From: Vreelandella halophila
GTDB lineage: Bacteria; Pseudomonadota; Gammaproteobacteria; Pseudomonadales; Oleiphilaceae
DNA: 64,000 bases
Assembly: GCF_009856365.1 (NCBI RefSeq)
Contig: NZ_WMEX01000007.1
Span: 124,001 to 188,000, forward strand
Direction of reading: 5' to 3'
Under the pieces are notes generated by a model. The model was not told where the DNA came from. It worked only from the letters and a program-made list of their open reading frames with translations, and made no database searches. Below, piece by piece: positions 26,660 through 36,098 of the stretch (positions are counted from its first letter, which is position 1; the number at the start of each line of letters is the position of its first letter). A program made the position numbers and the translations under genes.

Positions 26660-27460
26660 TCAGAACGAGCGACGGTGGTCGTAGGCCTGTTCCGGCTTGC
26701 CCGTGTTGCGTGCCACCGCCGTGCGCTGGTTGGCCCGCGCAATGATCTTCTTCTGAAGGCGGCTTTCCCAGCCCAGCGCCGTGCGGTCATCCGCCTGCCA
26801 GGCACGGTTGTAGAGCAGTTTGGTGGCCGCCACCGCATCCGGCGATTTCGCTTTCAGCTCCTCCACGAACGCCAGGGCGTCATCCAGGGGGGTGTCGCTC
26901 ACATGCGTGACCATCCCCAACCGTTCCGCTTCGGGCGCCTCGACGACCCGGGCGGTCATGGTCAGCTCCTTGGCCTTGTCGATGGGCATGAGTTCGGAGA
27001 GGGTGGTGGTGATGCTCATATCCGGAATCAGCCCCCACTTCGCTTCCATGATCGAGAACTCGCAATCCCGCGTGCTGTAACGGAAATCCGCGCCCAGCGC
27101 GATCTGCAGACCACCGCCGTAACAGACACCATGGGTCACGGCGATCACCGGCGCCGGCACCTCCCGCCACAGGTAGCCCACGTCCTGGGCCAGGTTGCTG
27201 ATCTTCCGGCCCGGCTTGAACAGCAGCTTGGCGAAGTTGACCGGATTTGCCGACACGCTCTTCACATCCAGTCCGGAGCAGAAAGCCTTGCCGGCCCCCT
27301 GAATGATGACGGCCCGGATCGAACGATCCTTCTTCAGGGTTTTCGCGGTGCTGGCGATGGCATCGAACATCGCCATATCCAGGCCGTTGTACTTGTCCGG
27401 CCGGTTCAGTGTGACGTAGGCGATGTCGTTGTCGATTTCCAGAGTGACTCGGTCAGACAT
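26660..27460 (-). CDS. enoyl-CoA hydratase/isomerase (crotonase) family
   Basis: 266 residues with the full crotonase set: TLNRPDKYNGLDMAMFDAIA, the oxyanion segment KAFCSGLDVKSV, GVCYGGGLQIALGADFRYS, and a Glu in MEAKWGLIPDMS. The last matches the usual catalytic region and suggests a hydratase or isomerase. AAGGAAATACC before ATG 27460 fixes the start. It is monocistronic and convergent to the 665-residue gene. Upstream sits a 29-bp inverted repeat that separates it from copA. The substrate is not known. Confidence 0.88.
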   Translation of the reverse strand: MSDRVTLEIDNDIAYVTLNRPDKYNGLDMAMFDAIASTAKTLKKDRSIRAVIIQGAGKAFCSGLDVKSVSANPVNFAKLLFKPGRKISNLAQDVGYLWREVPAPVIAVTHGVCYGGGLQIALGADFRYSTRDCEFSIMEAKWGLIPDMSITTTLSELMPIDKAKELTMTARVVEAPEAERLGMVTHVSDTPLDDALAFVEELKAKSPDAVAATKLLYNRAWQADDRTALGWESRLQKKIIARANQRTAVARNTGKPEQAYDHRRSF

Positions 27461-27501
27461 GGTATTTCCTTTTTGGGCCGGATATCTCGAAATCTCTGAA
27501 C

Positions 27502-27613
27502 GGATAGGGGCTGGTAATCTCTGACGGGAATGTCTGGAGCCATGGATGGCGGAAGACAAGCGTACAGGGATGTATTTACAGCGTTTCCCGGCAGAGATTA
27601 CCAGCCCCTATCC
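27502..27613. repeat. 29-bp inverted repeat, possible miniature element or long hairpin
   Basis: 27502-27530 and 27585-27613 are inverted copies (22 bp perfect, one mismatch, 6 bp more; arm begins GGATAGGGGCTGGTAATCTC), with a 54-nt centre. It begins 11 nt after the copA stop. No target-site duplication is seen. A transcript of either strand would fold into a very stable hairpin. Confidence 0.8.
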
Positions 27614-27624
27614 TGCGCGTACAC

Positions 27625-30108
27625 TCAGGCTGGAGAGGGTCCCTCTGTCTGCATAGGCGCCTGATACCGCCGCAACCGAAGCGCATTGGTCAGCACACAG
27701 ACACTGGACGCGGCCATTGCCAGCGCCGCAAACATCGGCGACAGCAGCACCCCGATGAAGGGATACAGGATCCCCGCTGCTACTGGAATCAGCAGCGTAT
27801 TGTACCCGAACGCCCAGAACAGGTTCTGCTTGATGTTGCGGATGGTTGCCCGGGACAGCCCTATGGCATTGGGTACGTTCTGGAGATCCCCGGACATCAG
27901 CACCACCTCCGCCGACTCGATGGCGATGTCCGTCCCGGTGCCGATGGCAATGCCCACATCCGACTGGGCCAGCGCCGGCGCGTCATTGATGCCGTCGCCC
28001 ACGAAGGCAACTGCGCGACCGCCCTCCTGCAGGGCCTTGACCGCATCCACCTTGCCGTCCGGCAGCACCTCCGCCTGGACTTCATCAATACCACACTGGC
28101 GGGCGATGGCGTTGGCAGTGTGCTGGTTATCCCCGGTGATCATGGCCACGCGCAGGCCCGCGTCATGCAGGTGCCTGATGGCATCGACCGTGGTTTCCTT
28201 GAGTGGGTCCGCTACGGCGATCACGGCGGCCAGTTGCCGGTCCACGGCCGCGTACAGTGGTGTGCGGCCCTGATGGCCCAGCTTCTCCGCGGTATTGCCG
28301 GCCTGGTCGGTGGGGACGCCCAGCTCTTTCATGTAACCGGCCCCGCCCAGGGCCACTTCATGGCCATCCACCTGGGCGATAACGCCCTTGCCGGTCGCTG
28401 TATCAAACCCGGATACTTCAGAGAGGTTCAGTTCACGCGCCTCGGCGGCCGCCACAATGGCCCGGGCAATGGGGTGTTCCGAAGCCTGCTCGACACTGGC
28501 GACCAGCCGCAGAAGCTCGTCCTCCTGTTGATCACCCATGACCTCGAAGTCCGTCATCTCCGGCTGACCACGGGTGAGGGTGCCGGTCTTGTCGAACGCG
28601 ACCACGTCGGTATTGCGCAGCCGCTGCAGAGCGTCGCCGCGGCGGAAGAGGATGCCCATCTCGGCACCCTTGCCGGTGCCCACCATGATGGATGTGGGCG
28701 TGGCCAGGCCCATGGCGCAGGGGCAGGCGATGATCAGCACTGCCACGCCGTTGATGAGTGCGAAGCTGAGTGCCGGATCCGGTCCGAACAGCAGCCAGAT
28801 GCCGAAGGTCAGGGCGGCGGCCACCATGACCACCGGAACAAAGACACCGGCCACCCGGTCCACCAGCGCCTGGATGGGCAGCTTGGAGCCCTGGGCCTCC
28901 TCCACCATGCGCACGATCTGCTGCAGGGTGGTGTCATTGCCCACGCGGGTTGCGGTGAAGGTAAGGCTGCCGGACTGATTGATGGTGCCGCCCACGACCT
29001 CGTCGTCCTCGGCTTTCTCAACCGGTACCGGCTCGCCTGTGATCATGGATTCATCCACCCAGGAACCGCCGCCGGTTACGGTTCCGTCCACCGGGATCTT
29101 CTCGCCGGGGCGTACCTGGACTGTATCGCCCTGAACAACATCCTCAATGGCGATCTCCTGGGCGTCGCCATCGCGGATCACGCGCGCAGTGCGTGCCTGG
29201 AGCGTGAGCAGCCGCTTGATCGCTTCACCCGTCCTGCCTTTCGCCCGCGCTTCCATGTAGCGTCCCACCAGGATCAGGGTCACGATGACCGCCGCGGCCT
29301 CGTAGTATACCTGCACCTGACCTTCGGGCAGGATTGAGGGCAGGAAGGTGGCCACCACGGAGTAACCCCAGGCCGCCGTCGCACCCAGCATCACCAGTGA
29401 GTTCATGTCCGGGCCACCGCGCAGCAGGGCGGGTAACCCCTGGCGGAAGAAGCGCAGGCCGGGGCCAAACAGGACAATGGTGGCCAGAACGAAGAACAGG
29501 TAGTACAGCGGCTGCTGGCCGATGGCCTGCATCTGCCATTCATGGAAGGCCGGGATGAAGTGGGCGCCCATATCGAGGATGAACACGGGCAGCGTGAATG
29601 CCGCTGCCACCGCCACAGAGCGCTTCAATGCCCGTGCTTCCGTGGCCTGGGCATCCTCCTGATCGTTGCCGGTGGTCTCCTCCCGGATCGGCGACGCACT
29701 GTAGCCGCTTTCGCTGATGGCGCGGGCCAGTTCACCGGCTTCGACGGTGCCGGCCACCACCTCCACCGTGGCCTTTTCTGTCGCCAGGTTCACGCTGGCA
29801 TCCACCACGCCGGATACGGCCAGCGCGGCCTCTTCCACTCGGCTGACACAGGAACCGCAGTGCATGCCGGTGACCTGGAAGCGGAAGGTTTCGGTCGCCA
29901 CATCGAATCCGGCCTTCTGGACCGCCTCTTTCAGGGTCCCTGGGGAGACGGAGTCGCCTGCATGGACCCGGGCTCTGCCTGTGGCCAGGTTCACACTGGC
30001 TTCGCTGACGCCGTCCACGCCGTGAAGGGCCTTCTCTGTCTTGCTGACACAGCCGCCGCAGTTCAGCCCTTCAATGGTGAGGTCGTATTCGCGCTCTGTT
30101 GTACTCAT
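27625..30108 (-). CDS. copA: copper-exporting P1B-type ATPase
   Basis: 827 residues. Two N-terminal heavy-metal-associated domains have GLNCGGC (about residue 14-20) and GMHCGSC. The membrane ion-binding motif is CPC in [15 protein letters not shown]. The phosphorylation site is [10 protein letters not shown], with TGE in [11 protein letters not shown] in [10 protein letters not shown] and the hinge [14 protein letters not shown]. This set identifies a Cu(I) exporter of the inner membrane. It is divergent from a CueR-like regulator, with a MerR-type operator between -35 and -10 of its promoter. Confidence 0.95.
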   Translation of the reverse strand: MSTTEREYDLTIEGLNCGGCVSKTEKALHGVDGVSEASVNLATGRARVHAGDSVSPGTLKEAVQKAGFDVATETFRFQVTGMHCGSCVSRVEEAALAVSGVVDASVNLATEKATVEVVAGTVEAGELARAISESGYSASPIREETTGNDQEDAQATEARALKRSVAVAAAFTLPVFILDMGAHFIPAFHEWQMQAIGQQPLYYLFFVLATIVLFGPGLRFFRQGLPALLRGGPDMNSLVMLGATAAWGYSVVATFLPSILPEGQVQVYYEAAAVIVTLILVGRYMEARAKGRTGEAIKRLLTLQARTARVIRDGDAQEIAIEDVVQGDTVQVRPGEKIPVDGTVTGGGSWVDESMITGEPVPVEKAEDDEVVGGTINQSGSLTFTATRVGNDTTLQQIVRMVEEAQGSKLPIQALVDRVAGVFVPVVMVAAALTFGIWLLFGPDPALSFALINGVAVLIIACPCAMGLATPTSIMVGTGKGAEMGILFRRGDALQRLRNTDVVAFDKTGTLTRGQPEMTDFEVMGDQQEDELLRLVASVEQASEHPIARAIVAAAEARELNLSEVSGFDTATGKGVIAQVDGHEVALGGAGYMKELGVPTDQAGNTAEKLGHQGRTPLYAAVDRQLAAVIAVADPLKETTVDAIRHLHDAGLRVAMITGDNQHTANAIARQCGIDEVQAEVLPDGKVDAVKALQEGGRAVAFVGDGINDAPALAQSDVGIAIGTGTDIAIESAEVVLMSGDLQNVPNAIGLSRATIRNIKQNLFWAFGYNTLLIPVAAGILYPFIGVLLSPMFAALAMAASSVCVLTNALRLRRYQAPMQTEGPSPA

Positions 30109-30180
30109 GGGTGCTCCTCCTGCCGCTACATTCAGCGGTTGAGATCCTTGTGCCAGACCTCTGGGTTAGCGTATACAAAC

Positions 30181-30212
30181 AGAATAAATGCCGTACCATG
30201 GTACGGGGTCAA
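30181..30212 (-). promoter_or_regulatory. MerR-type promoter/operator of copA
   Basis: On the minus strand TTGACC (30212-30207), 20-nt spacer, TATTCT (30186-30181). The spacer holds the perfect 16-bp palindrome CCGTACCATGGTACGG (30191-30206). A long spacer with a central dyad is the hallmark of MerR-family activation. The half-sites CCGTAC/GTACGG are those of the mercury operon operator. Confidence 0.85.
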
Positions 30213-30232
30213 GTTCAGGATCCGGGAGAACC

Positions 30233-30613
30233 ATGCTGACCATTGGAAAACTTGCCGCTGCCTGTGATGTGGGGGTGGAAACCGTCCGTTTCTACCAGCG
30301 CAAAGGGTTGCTTGAGACCCCATCGAGTGAAGGTGGTGTAAGACACTACGGCAATGAGGACGTGCGTCGTCTCCGTTTCATCCGCAAGGCGCAGGCTGCA
30401 GGGTTTTCCCTTGCGGAGATCGGGGAATTGATCGGCCTGGATGCCAGTCATGATCATACGCGGGCTCGGGAACTCGCCCGGACCCGTATCGAGGCCCTTG
30501 AGGTCAGGATCCGTGAGCTGCAGCAGGCGCGCGATTCCCTGAGGCAGCTTGCAGCGGAGTGTGAAGCGGACGATTCTGGACCCTGTCCGATTCTGGAATC
30601 ATTCGGGGTCTGA
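30233..30613 (+). CDS. MerR-family metal regulator, CueR-like
   Basis: 126 residues. The N-terminal HTH has LTIGKLAAACDVGVETVRFY. A long dimer helix follows, then a metal loop CEADDSGPC (Cys110 and Cys118, C-x7-C) and CPILESF. The C-x7-C loop is as in CueR (Cys112/Cys120). The residue that is Ser77 in CueR or Cys in MerR/ZntR aligns with His75 here. GGGAGAACC precedes ATG 30233. Divergent from copA; it probably activates copA in response to Cu(I). Metal choice is uncertain because of the His. Confidence 0.85.
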   Translation: MLTIGKLAAACDVGVETVRFYQRKGLLETPSSEGGVRHYGNEDVRRLRFIRKAQAAGFSLAEIGELIGLDASHDHTRARELARTRIEALEVRIRELQQARDSLRQLAAECEADDSGPCPILESFGV

Positions 30614-30634
30614 CTGAGGCAACAGGCTGCAGCC

Positions 30635-31390
30635 TCAGCCGAGCTTGAGACCACTCAGCATGGGTTCGAAAACAAAGCTCAGCAGGAAGGCGAGGATTGC
30701 CGCTCCCCCTCCCATGGCCAGGGTCTCAAGCCCGGCCCGGAAGCGGCTCATCCCCAGGATCTGGCCCTTGACCCAACCGATTCCGAAAAGGGCGAGGATC
30801 GCGACTGCACCACTTACCAGAAACATTTGCAGACCTGCCAGGAAGGGAATGAGGAAAGGCAGCAGTGGTATCAGCCCCACACCAATGAACACCCAGAAGG
30901 TGGAGGCAGCGGCCTTCATGGGCGCCGGACCTGAAAGGGCGTAGCCGAATTCTTCCTGAATCATGGTGTTCACCCAGAGGCGCTTATCCGCGCTGATGGT
31001 CTCTACCACCTGCTCCAGTATGTCCCCTGAAAAGCCTTTCTGCCGGAAAATCTCACGGATCTCCTCGCGTTCGCCTTCGGGATCGTGATGGATGTGGCGT
31101 GCCTCCTGTTCGCGCAAGCGGTCCCGCGCATCATGGTCGCTTTTCACTGCCTGGTAGTTACTCACTCCCATGCTGAAGGCATCCGCGATAAGGCTCGCGA
31201 TGCCGAGTACGAAGGCGACCATGCCTGGAAGGCCAGCGCCGGCCACACTGGCGATGACGGCCACGGTGGTGACGCAGCCATCGATACCACCGAGTATTGC
31301 ATCCCTCAGGTAGCTCTGCTGCGGTTGCTGCGACAGGCGTTCCCGGATGGCATCCGGCTGGTGGCTGTGTTCCAGTGGGTTATCGTCCAT
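30635..31390 (-). CDS. VIT1/CCC1-family membrane transporter
   Basis: 251 residues. The VIT signature YLRDAILGGIDGCVTTVAV and GMVAFVLGIASLIADAFSMG forms the first helices. A cytoplasmic three-helix metal-binding-like region follows (about 80-150, rich in Glu and His: REQEARHIHHDPEGEREE), then three more helices (FIGVGLIPLLPFLIPF and so on). Eukaryotic relatives move Fe(II)/Mn(II) into vacuoles. In bacteria the role is likely metal efflux. It ends 21 nt after the CueR-like gene in convergent orientation, placing it in a metal-handling cluster. Confidence 0.88.
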   Translation of the reverse strand: MDDNPLEHSHQPDAIRERLSQQPQQSYLRDAILGGIDGCVTTVAVIASVAGAGLPGMVAFVLGIASLIADAFSMGVSNYQAVKSDHDARDRLREQEARHIHHDPEGEREEIREIFRQKGFSGDILEQVVETISADKRLWVNTMIQEEFGYALSGPAPMKAAASTFWVFIGVGLIPLLPFLIPFLAGLQMFLVSGAVAILALFGIGWVKGQILGMSRFRAGLETLAMGGGAAILAFLLSFVFEPMLSGLKLG

Positions 31391-31488
31391 TCAGGGCTCC
31401 CTGGGTCGCGTACAATTACCCGCCAATGTAACCCCTGTGGGCGTTTATAGCATTGTTACACGTCTAATCGGCAGCATAGAGTGACCCC

Positions 31489-32100
31489 ATGGATACCCAG
31501 ACCAGTGCCCTCCACGAGGTCCGCCTCGATCATGTCGTGTCGCTGTTGGCCCGGAGTACGGCCCGCAGTGTGATTGACCTGGGCTGTGGTTCCGGTGCCC
31601 TGCTTCAGCGGTGCCTGGAATCCGGGGCGTTTGACCGTCTGGTGGGGTTGGAGTCTTCCGGCGTCTCATTGCGCAACGCGCGGGAACGCCTGGCTCACTG
31701 GCTGGAGCAGCCGGAGCCGAGGGTCCAGCTCGTCCGGGGTTCCTTTCAGGAGCCGAATGCCGCCTGTTCAGGCTTCGATGCGGCAGCGATGGTGGAAGTC
31801 ATCGAGCATGTTCCACCACGGGATCTGTCGACCGTTGAGCGGGCGGTTTTCGAGTATTTCCGACCGTCCTTCCTGGTCATGACCACGCCCAACCGTGATT
31901 ACAATCCCCTGTTCGGTCTTGCTCCCGGCGAGCTCCGCGACCCTGACCACCGGTTTGAATGGAGCCAGGCCCGTTTCCGCCAGTGGGCCTCCGGTGTCGC
32001 CAAGCGCAACGGCTACCGCGTGCGTTTCGGCGGCATCGGCGAAGCGGATCCGGAGCTGGGCTCACCCTCGCAGTTGGCGTGTTTTGAGCGTATCGATTAA
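31489..32100 (+). CDS. Hen1-type 3'-terminal RNA ribose 2'-O-methyltransferase domain, stand-alone
   Basis: 203 residues, only the methyltransferase domain. SAM motif DLGCGSG is at 30-36. Metal-site residues Glu103, Glu106 and His107 lie in MVEVIEHV, with MTTPNRDYN at 131-139 and His154 in DPDHRFEW. These are the Hen1 hallmarks. Bacterial Hen1 normally has an extra N-terminal domain and sits beside pnkp as an RNA repair pair; here there is neither. It could methylate 3' ends of RNA fragments or have a changed substrate. The ATG at 31489 is the only good start. It is divergent from the VIT gene. Confidence 0.82.
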   Translation: MDTQTSALHEVRLDHVVSLLARSTARSVIDLGCGSGALLQRCLESGAFDRLVGLESSGVSLRNARERLAHWLEQPEPRVQLVRGSFQEPNAACSGFDAAAMVEVIEHVPPRDLSTVERAVFEYFRPSFLVMTTPNRDYNPLFGLAPGELRDPDHRFEWSQARFRQWASGVAKRNGYRVRFGGIGEADPELGSPSQLACFERID

Positions 32101-32238
32101 CCCATACCGCTTCGAGCGCTCGATTTGAGACAGCCATAACACTCCGGATCGCCAGTGGGTGACCTGTCCCACATCCCGTGCTGACCGCGATTGGTAAACT
32201 GACCTCTGCCTTTCCCGGGAACCCGGAGTCTGGAGGTT

Positions 32239-33300
32239 ATGGCGATCCGGTTGATTACGGTCTTTTTCCTTTTCTGCGCTCTGTTCGTTCCGTCAGCGCT
32301 GGCCTCCTCGTTGGACCGTGCACGGGAAGCGCTCGACCAGGATACCCCGGAGCGTGCGGAATCCATCCTGTCCGAGAATATCCAGCCCGACAGTGTGAGC
32401 GATGAGGAGCGTGATGAACTCTTTTTCCTGCTCGCCGAGACCGCACGTCACTACGAGCACTTCAGTGAGGCCGGTAACCAGCTTAACCGCATCAGTGAGC
32501 CGTTCTGGGGGGGCATGGGGTATTACAACCTGGCCATGGCGTACCTGGAGCGGGAATCGCTGAGTCGCACGCGCGTTGCGCTGCGGGTGGTCCGGTCGCT
32601 GGCTGCTGGCGATGGCTCACTGCGGGGCGCGGATCTGGTCAGCCGGGCGCGTATCGCCGAGGGGCTGCTCGCCCTGCGTCAGGACGATGCCCGGCGGGCG
32701 GAGCAGGCCCTGAGCCGTGTGCGCACGGACAGCACCCTGGTCAGCGAGGGCCTCTACCTGCTTGGCATCGCACGGGCTCGAAACGGCAGCCTGCACCGTG
32801 CCCTCCAGACCTGGCAGCGGGTGGCGCGTTTTCCGGTGGCCTGGCCGGGGGTGGCGGAGGCACGGTTGGCGCGCGTCTGGGGTTACAGCGAGTCCGGCCA
32901 TCACGATGAAGCGCTGACAACGGCGGAACGCAACCATGCCTACCTTGAGCGCAGCATCGAACGGCTTGACGGCCTGCGGGAGCAGGTGAGGGAACACGGG
33001 TTGGCGCGCCTGATCCGTTCGGAGCTGCAGGGAGATCAGGATCTGGTTGAGTTCCTGCGGGGCAGCAGGAACCACACCCGTTCGCCACTGATTGCCTGGG
33101 TGCTGGAATATGTGGCGGATGGCGGCGATCCCTCGGTGGAGTCAGCGAAACTGGATTCCGGATTTCTCGGGTTCCTGGCAGATGAGCGTGAACGGCTGGT
33201 GGGGTTCCGGGACCGCAACCTGCGGCAGCAGGCGCTGGTCTATGAGCAGGTGGCCCTGCGCCAGACGGAAAGGCCGGTTCAGCGGGGCGGATGGGAATGA
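32239..33300 (+). CDS. exported TPR-like protein, first gene of the ExbBD/AgmX operon
   Basis: 353 residues. The signal peptide ends about PSALA (residue 22). The rest is a helical repeat array: AREALDQDTPERAESIL, LAETARHYEHFSEAGNQL, GLLALRQDDARRAEQAL, LYLLGIARARNGSLHRAL and GYSESGHHDEAL. TCTGGAGGTT precedes the ATG. Its stop overlaps the start of the next gene. Probably a periplasmic scaffold of the proton-driven machine encoded downstream (inference from operon). Confidence 0.8.
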   Translation: MAIRLITVFFLFCALFVPSALASSLDRAREALDQDTPERAESILSENIQPDSVSDEERDELFFLLAETARHYEHFSEAGNQLNRISEPFWGGMGYYNLAMAYLERESLSRTRVALRVVRSLAAGDGSLRGADLVSRARIAEGLLALRQDDARRAEQALSRVRTDSTLVSEGLYLLGIARARNGSLHRALQTWQRVARFPVAWPGVAEARLARVWGYSESGHHDEALTTAERNHAYLERSIERLDGLREQVREHGLARLIRSELQGDQDLVEFLRGSRNHTRSPLIAWVLEYVADGGDPSVESAKLDSGFLGFLADERERLVGFRDRNLRQQALVYEQVALRQTERPVQRGGWE

Positions 33301-36098
33301 TGCGTGCCGGTCGCCTCCTGAATGCGGGCCTCATTGCGCTCCTTATGACCGGTGCCAGTGGCGCGCGCGCAACCGTGCTCCTGCAGGAAGGCGCGGCTAC
33401 GCTGGGGGACCTCAGCCCCATTGTCATCCGTACGGGTAGCGGCACCGGGCCGGACGCCTCGCTGGAAGAGGCGGTGCGCCGTCACGCCCGGGTTTTCCGG
33501 CGGGCGGATGACCCGCTGGTGCGGGTGCATACGCTTAACCGCATCCAGAATCTCCAGGCCCGTTTCGGCGATCCGCTGGGCCTCTCCGAGAAAGCCTCAG
33601 AACGTCTGCACAGGGAGGCGCTGGACGACTTTGAGACCCTGCTGGCAGGCGCAAAGGGCGAACGGGAGGCGGAGCTGCTGTACGAGGCGGCCCGGGCCAG
33701 CGATATCGCGGGCCAGCCACGGCGCTCCGTGGGGTATCTGGAGCGGATCCTGGAGCAGCATGGGAATTCGCAGTTCATGGCGGAAGCGGCATTCCGCACG
33801 GGCGAGCACCGTTTCAGTCGGGGCCGATACGCGGACGCGGCGGAGGCTTTCCGGGCGGCCCGTGAGCATGGGCCGGATGACGATTTCCGCAATGACAGCC
33901 TCTACATGCTGGGTTGGAGCCGTTTTCTCAATGACGAGGCCATGAAGGCGGCGGGGCTCTTCCTGGTGTTCATGGACCGCTATCACGATCAGGGCACCGG
34001 CTTCGCCAGTGTCTCGGGCAAGGACGCCGAGCAGGTGGCGGATGCCCAGCGGGTGCTCAGCCTCATCGCCACCTATGATCGTGGCCCGGAAACACTCGCG
34101 CGCGTGCTCGATGCCCATGGCGACCGCCCCTATGTCGCTACCCTCTATGATCACCTCCTGCGCTTCCTGAGGGAGCGGGGTGATCATCAGGGCAGTGTGG
34201 CCACCGCCGAAGCCTTCCGTGCCCGCTACCCGGACCATGCCGCGGCGCCGGCGATGCTCACGGAAGTGGTTGAGAGCTGGCGGCTGGCGGGCAACACCGA
34301 ACGGATGCGTGATGCCATGGCGGAGGCGGTGGAAGCCCATGCCGAGCCGGACGCGATGGCCGCGCTTGACCGGCCGGTGCGCCGGCAGGTGATGGGCTAT
34401 CTGCGTGCACTGGGCGTGTGGCATTACACCCGTGGCCAGGCTCTGGAAGGCGGCGAATCCCGCAGCCATTACCGCCAGGCATCCCAGCGGCTGCGCCAGT
34501 ACGCCGACCGTGCCGGGCGCTTCCGGATGGAGGCCGACGCCATGGGAACCGGTGCCGGCTACATGGTGCTGCTTGCAGGGGATGCCGCCCTGCGGGGTGG
34601 CCGCATCGCGCACGCTGCCGGCCTGTATGAGCGTGCGGCCTGGTCCGAACCGCCCTTTCCGGGCGCGGGTGAGGCAGCCTATGCGCTTGTTCAGCTGCGC
34701 CAGGACCAGTGGCACAGGCAGGAGGACGCGGATGCCAGGAATCGGCTGATCGCGGATGCCCGCCGCTTTGTTCAGGACTTCCCCTGGTACGCTGATATCA
34801 ACGGCGTGCGGCAGACACTGGCGAACCGGCTGTACGAGGCGGGGCGGTATACCGAAGCACGCGGGGTGGCGCGGACCCTGGTGGACGCCGATGCCACAGA
34901 CGATCAGCGCCGGGCAGGCTGGATCCTGCTGGGGCATCTGCGCATGGACGCGGAGGAATACGCGAATGCCGCCAGCGCCTGGGCCGAGGTGCGGAAGCTG
35001 ACACCGGAGGAGGACGATCGTCTGGCGGATTTCCGGGAGCGCCATGGCCTGGCTCTCTATCGGGAGGCGCAACGGCTGGCCGCCGGGGAACAGTCAGAGC
35101 AGGCCCGAACCTGGTTCCAGAAGGCCTACAGGGCGGCGCCTGGCACCGATGTGGCCGCCAGCGCCCGCTATGATGAAACCGGCCTGGTGCTGGAGCTGGC
35201 GCAATGGGATGAAGCCATCCGCCTTCTGCAGATATTCCGCCAGCGCTTCCCGGAACATGAGCTGGCCCCGGGGGCGGGCGAACGTATTGTGCATGCCCAC
35301 CGCCAGGCGGGCCGCCCGGGAAAGGCAGCGGATGCCATGCTCGCGACAGACCCGGATGATCTGGACCCTGAGGAACGCTGGAGCCGTCAGCTGCGGGCCG
35401 CCCGCTACTACCGTGAGGCGGGGCGCCTGCCGGATGCGGTGGCGCTTTACGAACGTTACCTGGCGGACGGGACCGACCATCTGGGCGGGCATGCCTTCCA
35501 GCAGGAGCGCCGGCATGAGCTTGCAATGATGCAGAAGACGCTGGAAAGGGAGGAGGCACTGGCCGGGACCCACAGGGCCATTGTCGAAGCCGAGGATGGG
35601 GCCGAAGGAACAGCCCGGAGCGCCCGGCTGGCCAGTCGCAGTGCACTCTGGCTGGGCCGGCGTGCTGCTGACGTGTTTGGGCGGATCGAGCTCGGGGCGC
35701 CGCTGGAGGAGTCGCTGGCACGCAAGCGTGACGTCCTCTCCGAGAGCCTGGAATGGTTTCGCAGAGCGGAGCGTTTCGGCATCGCGGAGACCGCCACCGA
35801 AAGCACCTATCGCATGGCGGAGCTGTACCGCCAGCTGGCTCAGGACGTGCTTGACTCCGAGCGCCCCTCAGGCCTGACGGATCTCCAGGCCAACCAGTAC
35901 GAGATGTTGCTGGAAGAGGAAGCCTATCCCTTTGAGGAAAAAGCCATTGAACTCCACCAGCGCAATCAGCAGCGGATCCCCGAGGGCCACTGGACGGGAT
36001 GGGTGAGTCGCAGCCTCGACAGCCTGGCGGATCTTTTCCCGGCCCGCTATGAACGCGACCTGCAATGGACGGAGGCACGCCATGAAGCGGCGCGCTGA
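33297..36098 (+). CDS. large exported TPR protein of the ExbBD/AgmX operon
   Basis: About 933 residues. The signal peptide ends ASGARA. It is an all-helical TPR array along nearly the whole chain (for example EAAFRTGEHRFSRGRYADAA, LYEAGRYTEARGVA, WILLGHLRMDAEEYANAASA, YREAGRLPDAVALYERYLA). The start at 33297 overlaps the previous stop (ATGA); 33291 and 33300 are alternatives. The last 17 nt overlap the next gene. By size, location and repeats it resembles periplasmic TPR partners of AglQRS/Glt and TonB-type complexes, but no direct homologue is recognised. Confidence 0.8.
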   Translation: MMRAGRLLNAGLIALLMTGASGARATVLLQEGAATLGDLSPIVIRTGSGTGPDASLEEAVRRHARVFRRADDPLVRVHTLNRIQNLQARFGDPLGLSEKASERLHREALDDFETLLAGAKGEREAELLYEAARASDIAGQPRRSVGYLERILEQHGNSQFMAEAAFRTGEHRFSRGRYADAAEAFRAAREHGPDDDFRNDSLYMLGWSRFLNDEAMKAAGLFLVFMDRYHDQGTGFASVSGKDAEQVADAQRVLSLIATYDRGPETLARVLDAHGDRPYVATLYDHLLRFLRERGDHQGSVATAEAFRARYPDHAAAPAMLTEVVESWRLAGNTERMRDAMAEAVEAHAEPDAMAALDRPVRRQVMGYLRALGVWHYTRGQALEGGESRSHYRQASQRLRQYADRAGRFRMEADAMGTGAGYMVLLAGDAALRGGRIAHAAGLYERAAWSEPPFPGAGEAAYALVQLRQDQWHRQEDADARNRLIADARRFVQDFPWYADINGVRQTLANRLYEAGRYTEARGVARTLVDADATDDQRRAGWILLGHLRMDAEEYANAASAWAEVRKLTPEEDDRLADFRERHGLALYREAQRLAAGEQSEQARTWFQKAYRAAPGTDVAASARYDETGLVLELAQWDEAIRLLQIFRQRFPEHELAPGAGERIVHAHRQAGRPGKAADAMLATDPDDLDPEERWSRQLRAARYYREAGRLPDAVALYERYLADGTDHLGGHAFQQERRHELAMMQKTLEREEALAGTHRAIVEAEDGAEGTARSARLASRSALWLGRRAADVFGRIELGAPLEESLARKRDVLSESLEWFRRAERFGIAETATESTYRMAELYRQLAQDVLDSERPSGLTDLQANQYEMLLEEEAYPFEEKAIELHQRNQQRIPEGHWTGWVSRSLDSLADLFPARYERDLQWTEARHEAAR

